Source of the DNA: Leyella stercorea
GTDB lineage: Bacteria > Bacteroidota > Bacteroidia > Bacteroidales > Bacteroidaceae
Reading direction: 5' to 3'
Assembly: GCF_021531355.1 (NCBI RefSeq)
Contig: NZ_JADYTS010000001.1
Span: 1 to 64,000, forward strand
DNA length: 64,000 nucleotides
Shown here: positions 8,960 through 17,979 of the stretch, piece by piece
Numbering within the stretch: position 1 is the stretch's first letter
Layout: the number at the start of each line of letters is the position of its first letter
Notes under the pieces: generated by a model
What the model saw: only the letters and a program-made list of their open reading frames with translations
The model's database searches: none
Told to the model about the DNA's origin: nothing
Program-made: the position numbers and the translations under genes

Positions 8960-10225
8960 TTATGGTTGGCACAGTATGGTGCATACATGGTCTTGGAATG
9001 CACGTCCGTTGGAATGGTGCATCACACCCTGGTTGATAATGGCGAATGCCAGATGATGGCCATTGGCTGCTGTGCAGTAGCCAGCAAGCGACGAGATGCC
9101 TTTGACAGTACCAGTCTTGGCAAACACGTTGCCCTGCGTGAATGTGCCGCGCATGCGTCGGCGCAGTGTGCCATCGACGCCAGCCTCGGGCAGGGCTGGA
9201 TGCAGATGCAGATAGATATTATTGTTGCGGAATGCGTAGCGTAGCAGTTTCACTTCCAGTTCGGCTGACACATAATTATATAATGACAGTCCAGAACCGT
9301 CGGCAATCTGATAGCGTCGAGGGTTGAGCCCCACCTTATTTATAAGTCGGCCTATCACCGTGGCAGCATCTTTGGCGGTAGCGCGTCGGTTGCCCGTAGA
9401 GGCTGCCAGCTGATAGAACATCGATTCGGCATATAGGTTGTCGCTCTCCTTGAGCATGCGCATCAGTATCTGGTCGATAGAGTGGAAGCGGCTTGCTATG
9501 CAGTAGGCATCATCGGGCTTGCGTGCTTCGCCCAGAGTGGCTTCCACCACGATGCCCGCCTCGCGCAGTTCGTCGACAAACCGCTTTACGAACACGTTGC
9601 GACGGCTGATGAGCAGAGGCGAGAGTATAGGGTTGTCGTCGTCCCAGCACCATCCGCTGCCCAGTGTGTCGGCACTCTTCATAGTCTTGTCGGCATATAT
9701 GTTGCCACGTATTGTGTCCACTCCCATTTTGCGTATGCCCTCCACGAAGGCGCGCATGTCGTCGATGTTGAATCGTGGGTCGAATCCTCCCACGCAGTAG
9801 ACGTTGCCGTTGAGTGTGCCGTTGCTCACATCGCCTGTATAGCAAAGCTCTGTCTTGAAGCGATAGCTGCCGCCCAGTTTGTCAATTGCTGTTATGGCTG
9901 TTATCACCTTCATGGTCGAAGCCGGGCGCATCAGTTGGCGCTCGTTGTGGGTGTATATGGCAGAGTCGGCATCGAGGTCGTATACCATTATTCCCACTTG
10001 TGATGTGCTGAACATGTCGCTCTCAAGCAGTCGGTTGATGTGTGTGCGCACCTGGTCGGTCCATGGCAGGGCGTGCTGTGATGTTGTAAGAGTATCGGTG
10101 AGCAGCGAGTCGGTCACAACCTCGTCGTCGCTGATGTCTTCCTGTGCGTGCGTGGTGAAATTGGCGGCAAATATCATGCATATAATAAGTGTCGCGCGCG
10201 TAATAATGTTATAATGTGTAATCAT
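8960..10225 (-). CDS. dacB: D-alanyl-D-alanine carboxypeptidase (PBP4 family)
   Basis: This 421-residue exported protein carries the three penicillin-binding motifs in order: SxxK (STMK, Ser103 and Lys106), SxN (ESDNLYAE) and KTG (FAKTGTVKG). The N-terminus is a signal peptide ending near HAQ. PBP4-family enzymes remove the terminal D-alanine of peptidoglycan stem peptides and cleave crosslinks in the periplasm. The start ATG overlaps the stop of the PH-like gene by 4 bp, and the MscS gene follows 9 bp later, so these genes are one transcript. The pairing of a wall hydrolase with an osmotic channel suggests an envelope-maintenance operon, though that is inference. Confidence 0.9.
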   Translation of the reverse strand: MITHYNIITRATLIICMIFAANFTTHAQEDISDDEVVTDSLLTDTLTTSQHALPWTDQVRTHINRLLESDMFSTSQVGIMVYDLDADSAIYTHNERQLMRPASTMKVITAITAIDKLGGSYRFKTELCYTGDVSNGTLNGNVYCVGGFDPRFNIDDMRAFVEGIRKMGVDTIRGNIYADKTMKSADTLGSGWCWDDDNPILSPLLISRRNVFVKRFVDELREAGIVVEATLGEARKPDDAYCIASRFHSIDQILMRMLKESDNLYAESMFYQLAASTGNRRATAKDAATVIGRLINKVGLNPRRYQIADGSGLSLYNYVSAELEVKLLRYAFRNNNIYLHLHPALPEAGVDGTLRRRMRGTFTQGNVFAKTGTVKGISSLAGYCTAANGHHLAFAIINQGVMHHSNGRAFQDHVCTILCQP

Positions 10226-10614
10226 TGTTCCTGTCTGCGTTTTATCTCTCTGATGAATCCGTCTGCTTCAGACGGCTGTGCATAAGTGATGTGTCCGGCA
10301 CCGTATTCGATGACGATGTGGCTCGCCACAATCAGCGTGCCCCTGATTTTGCGTACCGAAATGATGTCGCCTACGGGTATGACGAGGTGTTTGCCCAGAC
10401 GGCCGCGTGCAATGACGAGCTGTCCGTCGGCTGTGAATGTGTATGTGGTGTTGATCGAATGGTCGACACCGGCTGCGCCCACCAGCATGCAAGCCAAGCC
10501 TATCAGTGGTGTCACGCCGGTGCGCACAAGAAAGCACCACAAGGCGCATACTGCCAGTAGCAGTATGGCAGCGAAAGCCTGCGGGCTGAATCGTTGATGA
10601 AATGTTCTGTCCAT
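10222..10614 (-). CDS. Small membrane protein with PH-like domain
   Basis: The 130-residue protein has a hydrophobic N-terminal region (about residues 9-52, probably two close membrane helices) followed by a small beta-rich domain (YTFTADGQLVIARGRLGKHLVIPVGDI) resembling bacterial PH domains of the DUF304 kind. The start at 10614 is an ATG; a TTG four codons upstream lies within a -7 box and is unlikely to be used. It is the first gene of the minus-strand operon and overlaps the carboxypeptidase gene by 4 bp. The function is unknown. Confidence 0.65.
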   Translation of the reverse strand: MDRTFHQRFSPQAFAAILLLAVCALWCFLVRTGVTPLIGLACMLVGAAGVDHSINTTYTFTADGQLVIARGRLGKHLVIPVGDIISVRKIRGTLIVASHIVIEYGAGHITYAQPSEADGFIREIKRRQEQ

Positions 10615-10623
10615 AATCAAGTG

Positions 10624-10631
10624 CAAAGTTA
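10624..10631 (-). promoter_or_regulatory. Promoter -7 box for the six-gene minus-strand operon
   Basis: The minus strand reads TAACTTTG. Only 9 nt separate it from the ATG at 10614, so the transcript would have almost no leader. Confidence 0.55.
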
Positions 10632-10758
10632 AGCATAATTATCCGAACCGACGGGTTGAACAGACTCAACAAAATTAAAAGCAACGTAATAAGAACTTTT
10701 TTTAACCTTTTGTATTCTAATTGTAATGAAAAACTTCGCATAAGTCAGAATTTATTTT

Positions 10759-10766
10759 TAATTTTG
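10759..10766 (+). promoter_or_regulatory. Promoter -7 box for the aminotransferase
   Basis: TAATTTTG followed by CAAG lies 27 nt before the ATG at 10794. No convincing -33 box was seen. Confidence 0.5.
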
Positions 10767-10793
10767 CAAGAAATAATAACGAGACTTGAAATT

Positions 10794-11987
10794 ATGGCAG
10801 AATTATCAAATCGCCTTAATCGCCTCGCTCCGTCAGCGACACTCGCTATGTCGCAGAAGAGTGGCGAAATGAAGGCACAAGGTGTAGACGTTATCAACCT
10901 CAGTGTCGGTGAACCCGACTTTAACACTCCTGACCACATCAAGGAAGCAGCCAAGAAGGCTATCGACGAGAACTTCTCGCGCTACTCACCAGTTCCGGGA
11001 TACATCGATTTGCGTAAGGCTATTGTAGCAAAACTTAAGAACGAGAACAATCTCGACTATACAACAGCTGAGATTCTCGTGTCGAACGGAGCCAAGCAGA
11101 GTGTCTGCAACACAGTGATGGCACTTGTCAACGACGGTGAAGAAGTGATAATTCCTGCTCCGTATTGGGTAAGCTATCCGCAGATGGTGAAGCTCGCAGG
11201 TGGTAATCCGGTCATTGTTAACGCAGGTTTTGAGCAGGACTTCAAGATTACTCCAGAGCAGCTCGAAGCCGCAATAACCCCCAAGACACGTATGCTCATT
11301 CTCTGCTCGCCGAGCAATCCTACTGGAAGCGTATATTCTAAGGCAGAGCTTGAGGCTCTCGCCGAGGTAATCAAGCGCCATGAAGGCTTGTATGTGCTTG
11401 CCGACGAGATTTACGAACACATTAATTATATAGGTCATCACGAGAGCATCGCTCAGTTCCCGGGCATGAAGGAACGCTCAATCATTGTCAACGGTGTGTC
11501 GAAGGCATACGCAATGACCGGATGGCGTATCGGATTCATCGCCGCTCCCGAATGGATTGTCAAGGGCTGCAACAAGCTGCAGGGACAGTATACATCAGGT
11601 CCTTGCTCTGTAAGCCAGAAGGCTGCTGAGGCTGCATATACTACTTCGCAGGAGTGCGTGGAAACAATGCGTAAGGCTTTTGAACGTCGCCGCGACCTTA
11701 TCGTCGAATTGGCAAAGCAGATTCCGGGTCTGGAGGTGAACAAGCCAGAGGGCGCTTTCTATCTGTTCCCCAAGTGCTCAAGCTTCTACGGCAAGACAGA
11801 CGGCAAGCGTACAATACAGAATTCAACCGATTTGGCTATGTATCTTCTTGAGGAAGGACATGTTGCTACTGTAGGTGGCGACGCATTCGGCGACCCTGAG
11901 TGCTTCCGCATGAGCTACGCTACAAGCGATGACAATATCCGCGAAGCAATGCGACGCATCAAGGAAGTATTGACTAGATTGAAATAA
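10794..11987 (+). CDS. Pyridoxal-phosphate aspartate aminotransferase
   Basis: This 397-residue class I/II aminotransferase shows the family landmarks: LSVGEPDFNTPDHI near the N-terminus, SNPTGSVYSKAELEAL, LADEIYEHI and the PLP-lysine motif SKAYAMTGWR with Lys237. The last arginine of the substrate site lies in FRMSYATSDDNIREAM. It should interconvert aspartate and 2-oxoglutarate with oxaloacetate and glutamate in the cytoplasm, although this subgroup can have broader amino-acid specificity. The ATG at 10794 was chosen because similarity begins at AELSNRLNRL, and a -7 box lies just upstream. It appears to be a single-gene transcript. Confidence 0.9.
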   Translation: MAELSNRLNRLAPSATLAMSQKSGEMKAQGVDVINLSVGEPDFNTPDHIKEAAKKAIDENFSRYSPVPGYIDLRKAIVAKLKNENNLDYTTAEILVSNGAKQSVCNTVMALVNDGEEVIIPAPYWVSYPQMVKLAGGNPVIVNAGFEQDFKITPEQLEAAITPKTRMLILCSPSNPTGSVYSKAELEALAEVIKRHEGLYVLADEIYEHINYIGHHESIAQFPGMKERSIIVNGVSKAYAMTGWRIGFIAAPEWIVKGCNKLQGQYTSGPCSVSQKAAEAAYTTSQECVETMRKAFERRRDLIVELAKQIPGLEVNKPEGAFYLFPKCSSFYGKTDGKRTIQNSTDLAMYLLEEGHVATVGGDAFGDPECFRMSYATSDDNIREAMRRIKEVLTRLK

Positions 11988-12034
11988 AAAATGTTAAATA
12001 CCGCGTAAGCGTATGTTTATTTGCCATTATTTGC

Positions 12035-12042
12035 TAACTTTG
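12035..12042 (+). promoter_or_regulatory. Promoter -7 box for the Ton operon
   Basis: TAACTTTG lies 113 nt before the exbB start, implying a leader of about 105 nt. The AT-rich leader shows no clear fold. Confidence 0.5.
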
Positions 12043-12155
12043 CCAAAGCGCAACGCAAATACAATAGTTTATAAACTGCGCATACAATGTATTAACCATT
12101 TAAATATTGGATAAATTTTTAACCATTAATAACTTATTAAATTCTACAAAAAATT

Positions 12156-12995
12156 ATGGCAACTACACAAGCTAAAGCGAATCCTAAGAAGAAATCTTCA
12201 GGATTCCAGGGAGTTAGAGACGCAATTTGGATTATCGTTGCATGTTTCATCCTCGCAGTATGTTTCTTCAAGTTCGTACTTGGAAACCCTGACAACTTCG
12301 TAGGTGGAGATCCTGCAAACGCTGTTAAGGACGGTAGCCTTCTCGGTACTGTGTACAAAGGTGGTATCGTCGTTCCTGTGATCATCACATTGCTCTTTAC
12401 TGTTATCGCTCTTTCTATCGAGCGCTTCTTCGCTCTTCGTACCGCTTTCGGTAAGAGCTCACTCGGCAAGTTCGTTATCTCTGTTAAGCAGGCTATCACT
12501 GCTGGCGATATGGCTAAGGCTCAGCAGATCTGCGACAAGCAGCAGGGTTGTGTTGCTAACGTAGTAGGCGCTTCTATTGCTGCTTACAAGGAAATGGAGA
12601 ATACTCCTAACCTCAAGCGTGCTGCTAAGGTAGCTAAGATTCAGCAGGCTCACGAGGAGGCTACTCAGCTCGAGATGCCTACACTCCAGATGAACATGCC
12701 TATCCTTGCTACTATCGTTACTCTCGGTACTCTTACCGCTCTTTTCGGTACTGTAGTAGGTATGATCCGTTCATTCGCCGCTCTTGCTTCAGGTGGTGGT
12801 GGTGACTCACTCCAGCTCTCTGAGGGTATTTCTGAGGCCCTTGTAAATACCGCATCTGGTATTTTGACATCTTGGTTCGCTGTAGTTTCTTACAACTACT
12901 ATTCAAACAAGATTGATAAGCTGACATACGCGCTTGACGAAGTAGGTTACACTATTGCTCAGACATACGAAGCAAATCACGGAGACGAGGCTTAA
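12156..12995 (+). CDS. exbB: MotA/TolQ/ExbB proton channel protein
   Basis: This 279-residue integral membrane protein belongs to the ExbB/TolQ family. Hydrophobic segments lie at about 23-43, 70-92, 183-208 and 230-250. The family signature is in the third and fourth (LGTLTALFGTVVGMIRSF and GILTSWFAVVSY). The first helix is additional to the usual three-helix plan. ExbB forms a pentamer that, with ExbD, uses the proton gradient to drive TonB. It is followed by two exbD genes and tonB, the usual Bacteroidetes arrangement. Confidence 0.9.
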   Translation: MATTQAKANPKKKSSGFQGVRDAIWIIVACFILAVCFFKFVLGNPDNFVGGDPANAVKDGSLLGTVYKGGIVVPVIITLLFTVIALSIERFFALRTAFGKSSLGKFVISVKQAITAGDMAKAQQICDKQQGCVANVVGASIAAYKEMENTPNLKRAAKVAKIQQAHEEATQLEMPTLQMNMPILATIVTLGTLTALFGTVVGMIRSFAALASGGGGDSLQLSEGISEALVNTASGILTSWFAVVSYNYYSNKIDKLTYALDEVGYTIAQTYEANHGDEA

Positions 12996-13025
12996 TTTTA
13001 CTAACCCTTTAAAACATTTATCATT

Positions 13026-13646
13026 ATGGGTAAAGTAAAAGTTAAGAAAGCGGATGTCTGGATAGATATGACTCCTATGTCCGACGTGATGGTCCTCTTG
13101 CTTACCTTCTTCATGTTGACATCAACATTCGTGAAGAACGAGGCAGTGAAGGTCGTTACACCGGGCTCGGTATCTGAAATCAAGGTACCGGAGACAAACG
13201 TCCTGACAATTCTCTGCGATAAGGAAGGCCGTATCTTCGTGGGTATGGATAACCCAAAGAAGATGGGCGACCTCGTTCAGGGCATGGCCGATCAGTATGG
13301 CGTACAGCTTACTAAGAAGCAGTTTGAGACCGCACAGGGCGCTGCTTCATTAGGCGTTGATATGCAGGATTTGGCAAGCGCACTGAGCTTGGGCGACAAA
13401 TTGAATGAGTACCAGGCTGTCAAGGGTATTCCTACCGACAGCACCAAGACTGGTTCGATGATGAGCCAGTTCCAGGACTGGGTAAAAATGGCACGCGACA
13501 ACAACGGTTCTGACATGAAGTTGGCTATCAAGGCCGACGCTGGCACACCGTACAAGGTCATCAAGAAAATGATGTCTGAGCTTCAGGATATGAACGAGAA
13601 CCGTTACTACCTGATTACGTCGCTTAAATCAAATTCGGAGGAGTAA
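13026..13646 (+). CDS. exbD: ExbD-family biopolymer transporter, first copy
   Basis: This 206-residue protein has a short cytoplasmic N-terminus, one transmembrane helix (about 19-36) and a periplasmic domain. The proton-carrying aspartate is Asp20 (TPMSDVMVLLLTFFMLTS). The periplasmic part is longer than that of E. coli ExbD (141 residues in all). It lies 30 bp after exbB and 3 bp before the second exbD. Two different ExbD proteins would fit a mixed dimer inside the ExbB pentamer, but that is inference. Confidence 0.9.
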   Translation: MGKVKVKKADVWIDMTPMSDVMVLLLTFFMLTSTFVKNEAVKVVTPGSVSEIKVPETNVLTILCDKEGRIFVGMDNPKKMGDLVQGMADQYGVQLTKKQFETAQGAASLGVDMQDLASALSLGDKLNEYQAVKGIPTDSTKTGSMMSQFQDWVKMARDNNGSDMKLAIKADAGTPYKVIKKMMSELQDMNENRYYLITSLKSNSEE

Positions 13647-13649
13647 GAC

Positions 13650-14297
13650 ATGGCAAAGAAAAAAGCAAGCAGACAGAAAAAGATGAACACCCGCGTGGAC
13701 TTCACGCCTATGGTGGACATGATGATGCTTCTTATCACGTTCTTCATGCTCTGTACATCTTTGGCTAAACCCCAGACGATGAACTTGACTATGCCTTCGA
13801 ACGATGAGAACATCTCTGACAAGGACCGCAACGCGGCCAAAGCTTCTCAGACCGTTACTATCTTTGTATGCGGTAATGACAAAATCTACCATGTCGATGG
13901 TATACCTAACTACGACGATCCCTCATGCCTGAAGGAGACTTCATGGGGCAAGAACGGAATCCGTGAGGTGCTTATCAAGCACGTTACTGAGGACGGCTCT
14001 ACTCCTGTAGCTGACATCATGGCTGCTAAGATTCGCCTCGACCAGAAGAAGCTCGCCAATCCGGCAGCTTATCCTGACAGCGTTTATGACGCTATGTTGA
14101 GCAAGATCAAGAAGGGTGAACTCGACAACGGTAAGGTTCCTACCATGACCATCATTATCAAGTGTACTGATGGCGCTTCTTACAAGAATATGGTAGACGC
14201 TTTGGACGAAATGACTATCTGCAGTATTGGTACGTACGTCATTGACAAGATTAATCCGCAGGATGAAGCATTGCTTGCAAAACGCGGCATTAAGTAA
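13650..14297 (+). CDS. exbD: ExbD-family biopolymer transporter, second copy
   Basis: This 215-residue ExbD paralogue has a basic N-terminus, one membrane helix and the essential aspartate at position 23 (TPMVDMMMLLITFFMLC). It shares only the membrane region clearly with the preceding copy; the periplasmic parts differ. It begins 3 bp after the preceding stop, with GGAGGAG just upstream, one of few purine-rich ribosome-binding-like sites here. The pair probably energises TonB with ExbB. Confidence 0.9.
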   Translation: MAKKKASRQKKMNTRVDFTPMVDMMMLLITFFMLCTSLAKPQTMNLTMPSNDENISDKDRNAAKASQTVTIFVCGNDKIYHVDGIPNYDDPSCLKETSWGKNGIREVLIKHVTEDGSTPVADIMAAKIRLDQKKLANPAAYPDSVYDAMLSKIKKGELDNGKVPTMTIIIKCTDGASYKNMVDALDEMTICSIGTYVIDKINPQDEALLAKRGIK

Positions 14298-14331
14298 TTC
14301 AATGACTAATAATTAAAGAAAGGACAAAGAA

Positions 14332-15162
14332 ATGTCAAAAATAGATTTGATATCCAATGAATGGACTGACCTCGTCTTTGAGGGCAGAAACCAGGCATAT
14401 GGAGCCTACAAGTTGCGCAAGGGTACTACCAAGCGTAACGTGTGGTCCATCATTATCGTAGCCCTTGCTGCAGTACTCCTTTTCCTCGGACTCCAACTTC
14501 AGAAAATGGCACAGGCCAACAAGACTGTTGAGAATACTCAGGCTGTCGAGCTGGCTCGTCTCCAGGAGAAGAAGAAGGAAGCTAAGGTAGAAAAGAAGGA
14601 AGTTATCCGTACCGAACCTGAAAAGGTTGTTGAGCAGGTTAAGTCTTCAGTCAAGTTTACCGCTCCTGTCATCAAGAAGGACGAAGAGGTAAAGGAAGAG
14701 GACGAGATCAAGCTCGAGGAAGTAGAGAAGAGTACCAAGGCTATCGGTTCCTTCAATGTTGAGGGTAACGACGAGGTTGGTGGTGCTGTGCTCAAGGCTA
14801 AGGAAGAAATCAAGGCTCCAGAACCTCCAAAGCATGAGGAGGAGACAAAGATCTTTACCGTAGTAGAGCAGATGCCTCTCTTCCCTGGTGGCGATGCAGC
14901 TCTTATGGCTTATCTTCGTGACAACATCCACTACCCGACTGTAGCTGCCGAGAACGGCGTACAGGGACGTGTTGTTGTTGGCTTCGTTGTAGAGCGTGAC
15001 GGCTCTATCACCGACGTTAACGTATTGCGTTCGGTTGACCCGTCACTCGACCGTGAGGCTATGCGCGTGGTTAAGGGTATGCCACGTTGGACTCCTGGTA
15101 AGCAGAACGGCTCTGCTGTTCGTGTTAAGTACCAGGTACCTGTAACATTCCGCTTACAGTAA
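14332..15162 (+). CDS. tonB: TonB energy transducer
   Basis: This 276-residue protein has an N-terminal cytoplasmic part, one membrane helix (about 37-56), a long Glu/Lys/Val-rich linker (about 75-165) and a C-terminal TonB domain (about 190-276, from PLFPGGDAALMAYLRDNIHYP to KYQVPVTFRLQ). TonB spans the periplasm and transmits energy to outer-membrane receptors. The extra N-terminal motif LVFEGRNQAYGAYKLRK is typical of Bacteroidetes TonB proteins. It lies 34 bp after the second exbD and is clearly part of the same operon. Confidence 0.93.
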   Translation: MSKIDLISNEWTDLVFEGRNQAYGAYKLRKGTTKRNVWSIIIVALAAVLLFLGLQLQKMAQANKTVENTQAVELARLQEKKKEAKVEKKEVIRTEPEKVVEQVKSSVKFTAPVIKKDEEVKEEDEIKLEEVEKSTKAIGSFNVEGNDEVGGAVLKAKEEIKAPEPPKHEEETKIFTVVEQMPLFPGGDAALMAYLRDNIHYPTVAAENGVQGRVVVGFVVERDGSITDVNVLRSVDPSLDREAMRVVKGMPRWTPGKQNGSAVRVKYQVPVTFRLQ

Positions 15163-15300
15163 TAATAACTGATATAGTTGCAGCCGAGCAATCTCTCCAT
15201 TCTTGGAGAGGTTGCCCGGTGGCAACATTTAAAAACAACAAGACACAGCGGCGTTATTTCAAATATCAGAATAACGCCATTATTTTTATTCATAGGAATA

Positions 15301-16272
15301 ATGAGAAAGAACTTATCCTTCAAATTCATCGTAGGATTAGCCCTCGTGGCCTTCGTTTTCGTTTCGTGCGGACAGCAGAAGCGTAAGGATGGCCGTACAG
15401 ACACCAACTCATCGGGTGTGATTAGCTTCGCTGCCGACGAGAGTTTCAGTCCGATTGTTGACGAACTGAAGCAGGTATTCGAGATGCAGTGCCCTGAAGC
15501 AATGGTAAAGCCTATCTATACTAATGAGGTAGACGGTGTGAACATGCTTCTAAAAAATAAGGTGATGCTCACCATTACGGCACGCAACTTCACTAAGAAA
15601 GAATATGATTATCTGAAGGGAACCGACCAATTGCCCGAGGCTGTGCCTCTCGCATATGATGGTATGGCGCTCATCTGCAATAATAAAAACCTCGACTCTT
15701 GCATCACAGTCAATGATATAAAGGCTGTTCTCTCTGGTAAGAAGACACGTTGGAGTGAGGTTAACCCAGGCTCAAAGCTCGGTGAGATTTGGGTATGTTT
15801 CGACAACAAGAAGTCGGCAGCTGTCGACTATTGCTGTGACTCAATTCTCGGTGGCAAGCCAATCAATAGTCCGAACGTGTTTGCAGCTAAGGACTCAAAA
15901 GATGTTATCGACTATGTAGCTCGCACTCCTAATGCCATTGGCGTGATAGGAAGCAACTGGCTTAACGACAAGCGCGACTCAACAAATACTACTTGGAACA
16001 AGGCTATCACCGTAATGTCGGTGTCAAAACTCGATAAGGCCACTCCAATGAATTCGTGGAAACCGTATCAGGCATGGTTGCTCAACGGTCGCTATCCGTT
16101 TGTACGCACCATTTATGCTCTGCTCAACGACCCCAAGCGTGGACTCCCATGGGGATTTGCTCACTTTATTGAGTCTCCACGTGGACAGCTCATCGTGTTC
16201 AAGGCTGGTCTGCTGCCTACTCGTGGTGAGATTGCAATCCGCGATGTCAATGTGAACAACAAACCGTATTAG
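15301..16272 (+). CDS. PstS-like substrate-binding lipoprotein
   Basis: The 323-residue protein has a lipoprotein signal (FVSC, Cys23) followed by a PBP-like fold of the phosphate-binding PstS kind (ISFAADESFSPIVDELKQVFEM, later FVRTIYALLNDPKRGLPWGFAHFI). The ATG at 15301 begins the signal peptide; earlier in-frame codons look non-coding. No ABC permease or ATPase gene is nearby; instead it follows exbB-exbD-exbD-tonB with a 138-bp gap. Its link to the Ton system is therefore by position only. The ligand is unknown and phosphate transport should not be assumed. Confidence 0.8.
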   Translation: MRKNLSFKFIVGLALVAFVFVSCGQQKRKDGRTDTNSSGVISFAADESFSPIVDELKQVFEMQCPEAMVKPIYTNEVDGVNMLLKNKVMLTITARNFTKKEYDYLKGTDQLPEAVPLAYDGMALICNNKNLDSCITVNDIKAVLSGKKTRWSEVNPGSKLGEIWVCFDNKKSAAVDYCCDSILGGKPINSPNVFAAKDSKDVIDYVARTPNAIGVIGSNWLNDKRDSTNTTWNKAITVMSVSKLDKATPMNSWKPYQAWLLNGRYPFVRTIYALLNDPKRGLPWGFAHFIESPRGQLIVFKAGLLPTRGEIAIRDVNVNNKPY

Positions 16273-16341
16273 AATCCTTTAATTAAACAATAGCTTTTGC
16301 CCCGCGGCTTTATACAATTGAACAATTAAACAACCAGAATT

Positions 16342-17766
16342 ATGAAAGCAATTAAATATCTCGTAGCAGGAGCTTTGATGCTCAGCATCGCCGCTCCAAC
16401 AATGGCACAGGACGTTAAATCGCAGGTTGATGCCATCACAAAAGTAGTAGTTGACGCCAAGGGTGACGCTGTCGCAACTAAGGCGCAGATTAAGGACTTC
16501 ATGAAGTTGAACAAGAAGAATGCACAGGCTATTGCAGGTCTTGGTCGCGCATTCCTTGTTGCAAAGAATTATGAGCAGGCCAAGACTTATGCCGATATGG
16601 CAATGAAGGTTGGCAAGAATGTATCGGCTGGTTATATCCTTCGTGGCGACATCGCTTCGGCTGAGGATGACGGCGGTTTGGCTGCTTCTTACTATGAAAT
16701 GTCTACACAGCAGGACCCTCAGGATCCTACAGCTTATGTAAAGTACGCTCGCGTATATCAGAAGGTTGACGCTGACGGTGCTGTAGCTATGCTTGAGAAG
16801 CTTCGTTCGGTAAAGCCTGACTATCCTGTTGACGCTGCAGCTGGCTATATGTACTCTTCAAACAATAAGTTGAAGACAGCTCTCCAGTACTACGGCAAGG
16901 TTCAGAACATCAACTCGCTCGACGACTATATCCTTTTCGACTATGCTTCTACAGCATACGTACTTGAGGACTATGACAAGACTCTGCAGCTTGCCGCTGC
17001 TGGTGTTCAGAAGTATCCTCATTACTCTTCATTCTACCGTGTAGGTATGTATGCTTCGGACAAGGTTAAGAAGTATGAGGACGCTGTTAACTATGGTAAC
17101 AAGTTGTTCAACACAACTGATACTATCAAGTACACAGCCAACGACTACATCTACTATGCCGAGGCTCTTATGAACACTGGCAAGTTTGACGAGGCTATCG
17201 CTGCTTACAAGCACATTCCTGAGGTTGACCCTGAGAACAAGGAGACTAACAAGCTCATCTCTGGTCTCTATGTTAAGGCTCATCGCTTCCCTGAGGCTGT
17301 TGCCGCTATGGAGCAGTACATCACAGAGGCTGGCGAGAATGCTACATACAAGGAGCTTGACGCTCTTGCCGACATCTACATCGACGAGGCTTCTGTAGAG
17401 GGAGCTACTGATGCTGTTAAGAAGGCTGCATTCGAGAATGCTGATAAGGTATACGCTCGCATGGCTGAGAAGTACGATTATGCTGCTACTTACGCAGTTT
17501 GGAAGCGTGCTCTTATGAACCATCAGATTAACCCTGATGTTAAGGTAGGTCGCGCTCTGCCTTACTATCAGCAGTACATCTCGCTCGTAGAGCCGAAGGC
17601 TGAGAAGACTGCTTCAGAGCTCAACAAGCTTGCTATCTCTTACACCTATCTTGCCGTTCACTATATTCAGAACGACAAGAAGGCTGAGGCAAAGGAGTGG
17701 GCACAGAAGCTCGCTGAGATTCGTCCGGACGATCCCAATGCACAGCAGATTCTCTCTATTAAGTAA
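16342..17766 (+). CDS. Exported tetratricopeptide repeat protein
   Basis: This 474-residue protein has a signal peptide (about residues 1-21, ending TMAQ) and then several TPR-like helical pairs, for example IAGLGRAFLVAKNYEQAKTY, IYYAEALMNTGKFDEAIAAY and KLISGLYVKAHRFPEAVAAM. TPR proteins usually act as scaffolds; this one would be periplasmic. It is the last gene of the Ton/PstS-like cluster and is followed by a terminator. No enzymatic motif was seen. Confidence 0.8.
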   Translation: MKAIKYLVAGALMLSIAAPTMAQDVKSQVDAITKVVVDAKGDAVATKAQIKDFMKLNKKNAQAIAGLGRAFLVAKNYEQAKTYADMAMKVGKNVSAGYILRGDIASAEDDGGLAASYYEMSTQQDPQDPTAYVKYARVYQKVDADGAVAMLEKLRSVKPDYPVDAAAGYMYSSNNKLKTALQYYGKVQNINSLDDYILFDYASTAYVLEDYDKTLQLAAAGVQKYPHYSSFYRVGMYASDKVKKYEDAVNYGNKLFNTTDTIKYTANDYIYYAEALMNTGKFDEAIAAYKHIPEVDPENKETNKLISGLYVKAHRFPEAVAAMEQYITEAGENATYKELDALADIYIDEASVEGATDAVKKAAFENADKVYARMAEKYDYAATYAVWKRALMNHQINPDVKVGRALPYYQQYISLVEPKAEKTASELNKLAISYTYLAVHYIQNDKKAEAKEWAQKLAEIRPDDPNAQQILSIK

Positions 17767-17830
17767 TACTTAAGAAACTGTTGACAATTAGACAATATAC
17801 AAGTCGACAAGGAAATAACAAATAATAATT

Positions 17831-17866
17831 AAAGACGACGAGCTTCGGTTCGCCGTCTTTTTTTGT
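17831..17866 (+). terminator. Rho-independent terminator after the Ton cluster
   Basis: AAAGACGACG and CGCCGTCTTT form a stem with one mismatch around a short loop, followed by seven T residues. It lies about 65 bp after the TPR gene. Confidence 0.8.
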
Positions 17867-17979
17867 TTTCATATATCTATGTGTATTTTTGGCGAAGTTG
17901 TGGCCTTCAAATATAAATAAAAGTTAATCTCGTTCATAAATCGAGCCTTTGTACGTTTATATATCAGAAAACCAAAAGA

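Noticed and set aside
15178-15300. An N-terminal extension of the PstS-like protein
   Set aside because: The extra codons lie before a good lipoprotein signal and have no signal or domain character.
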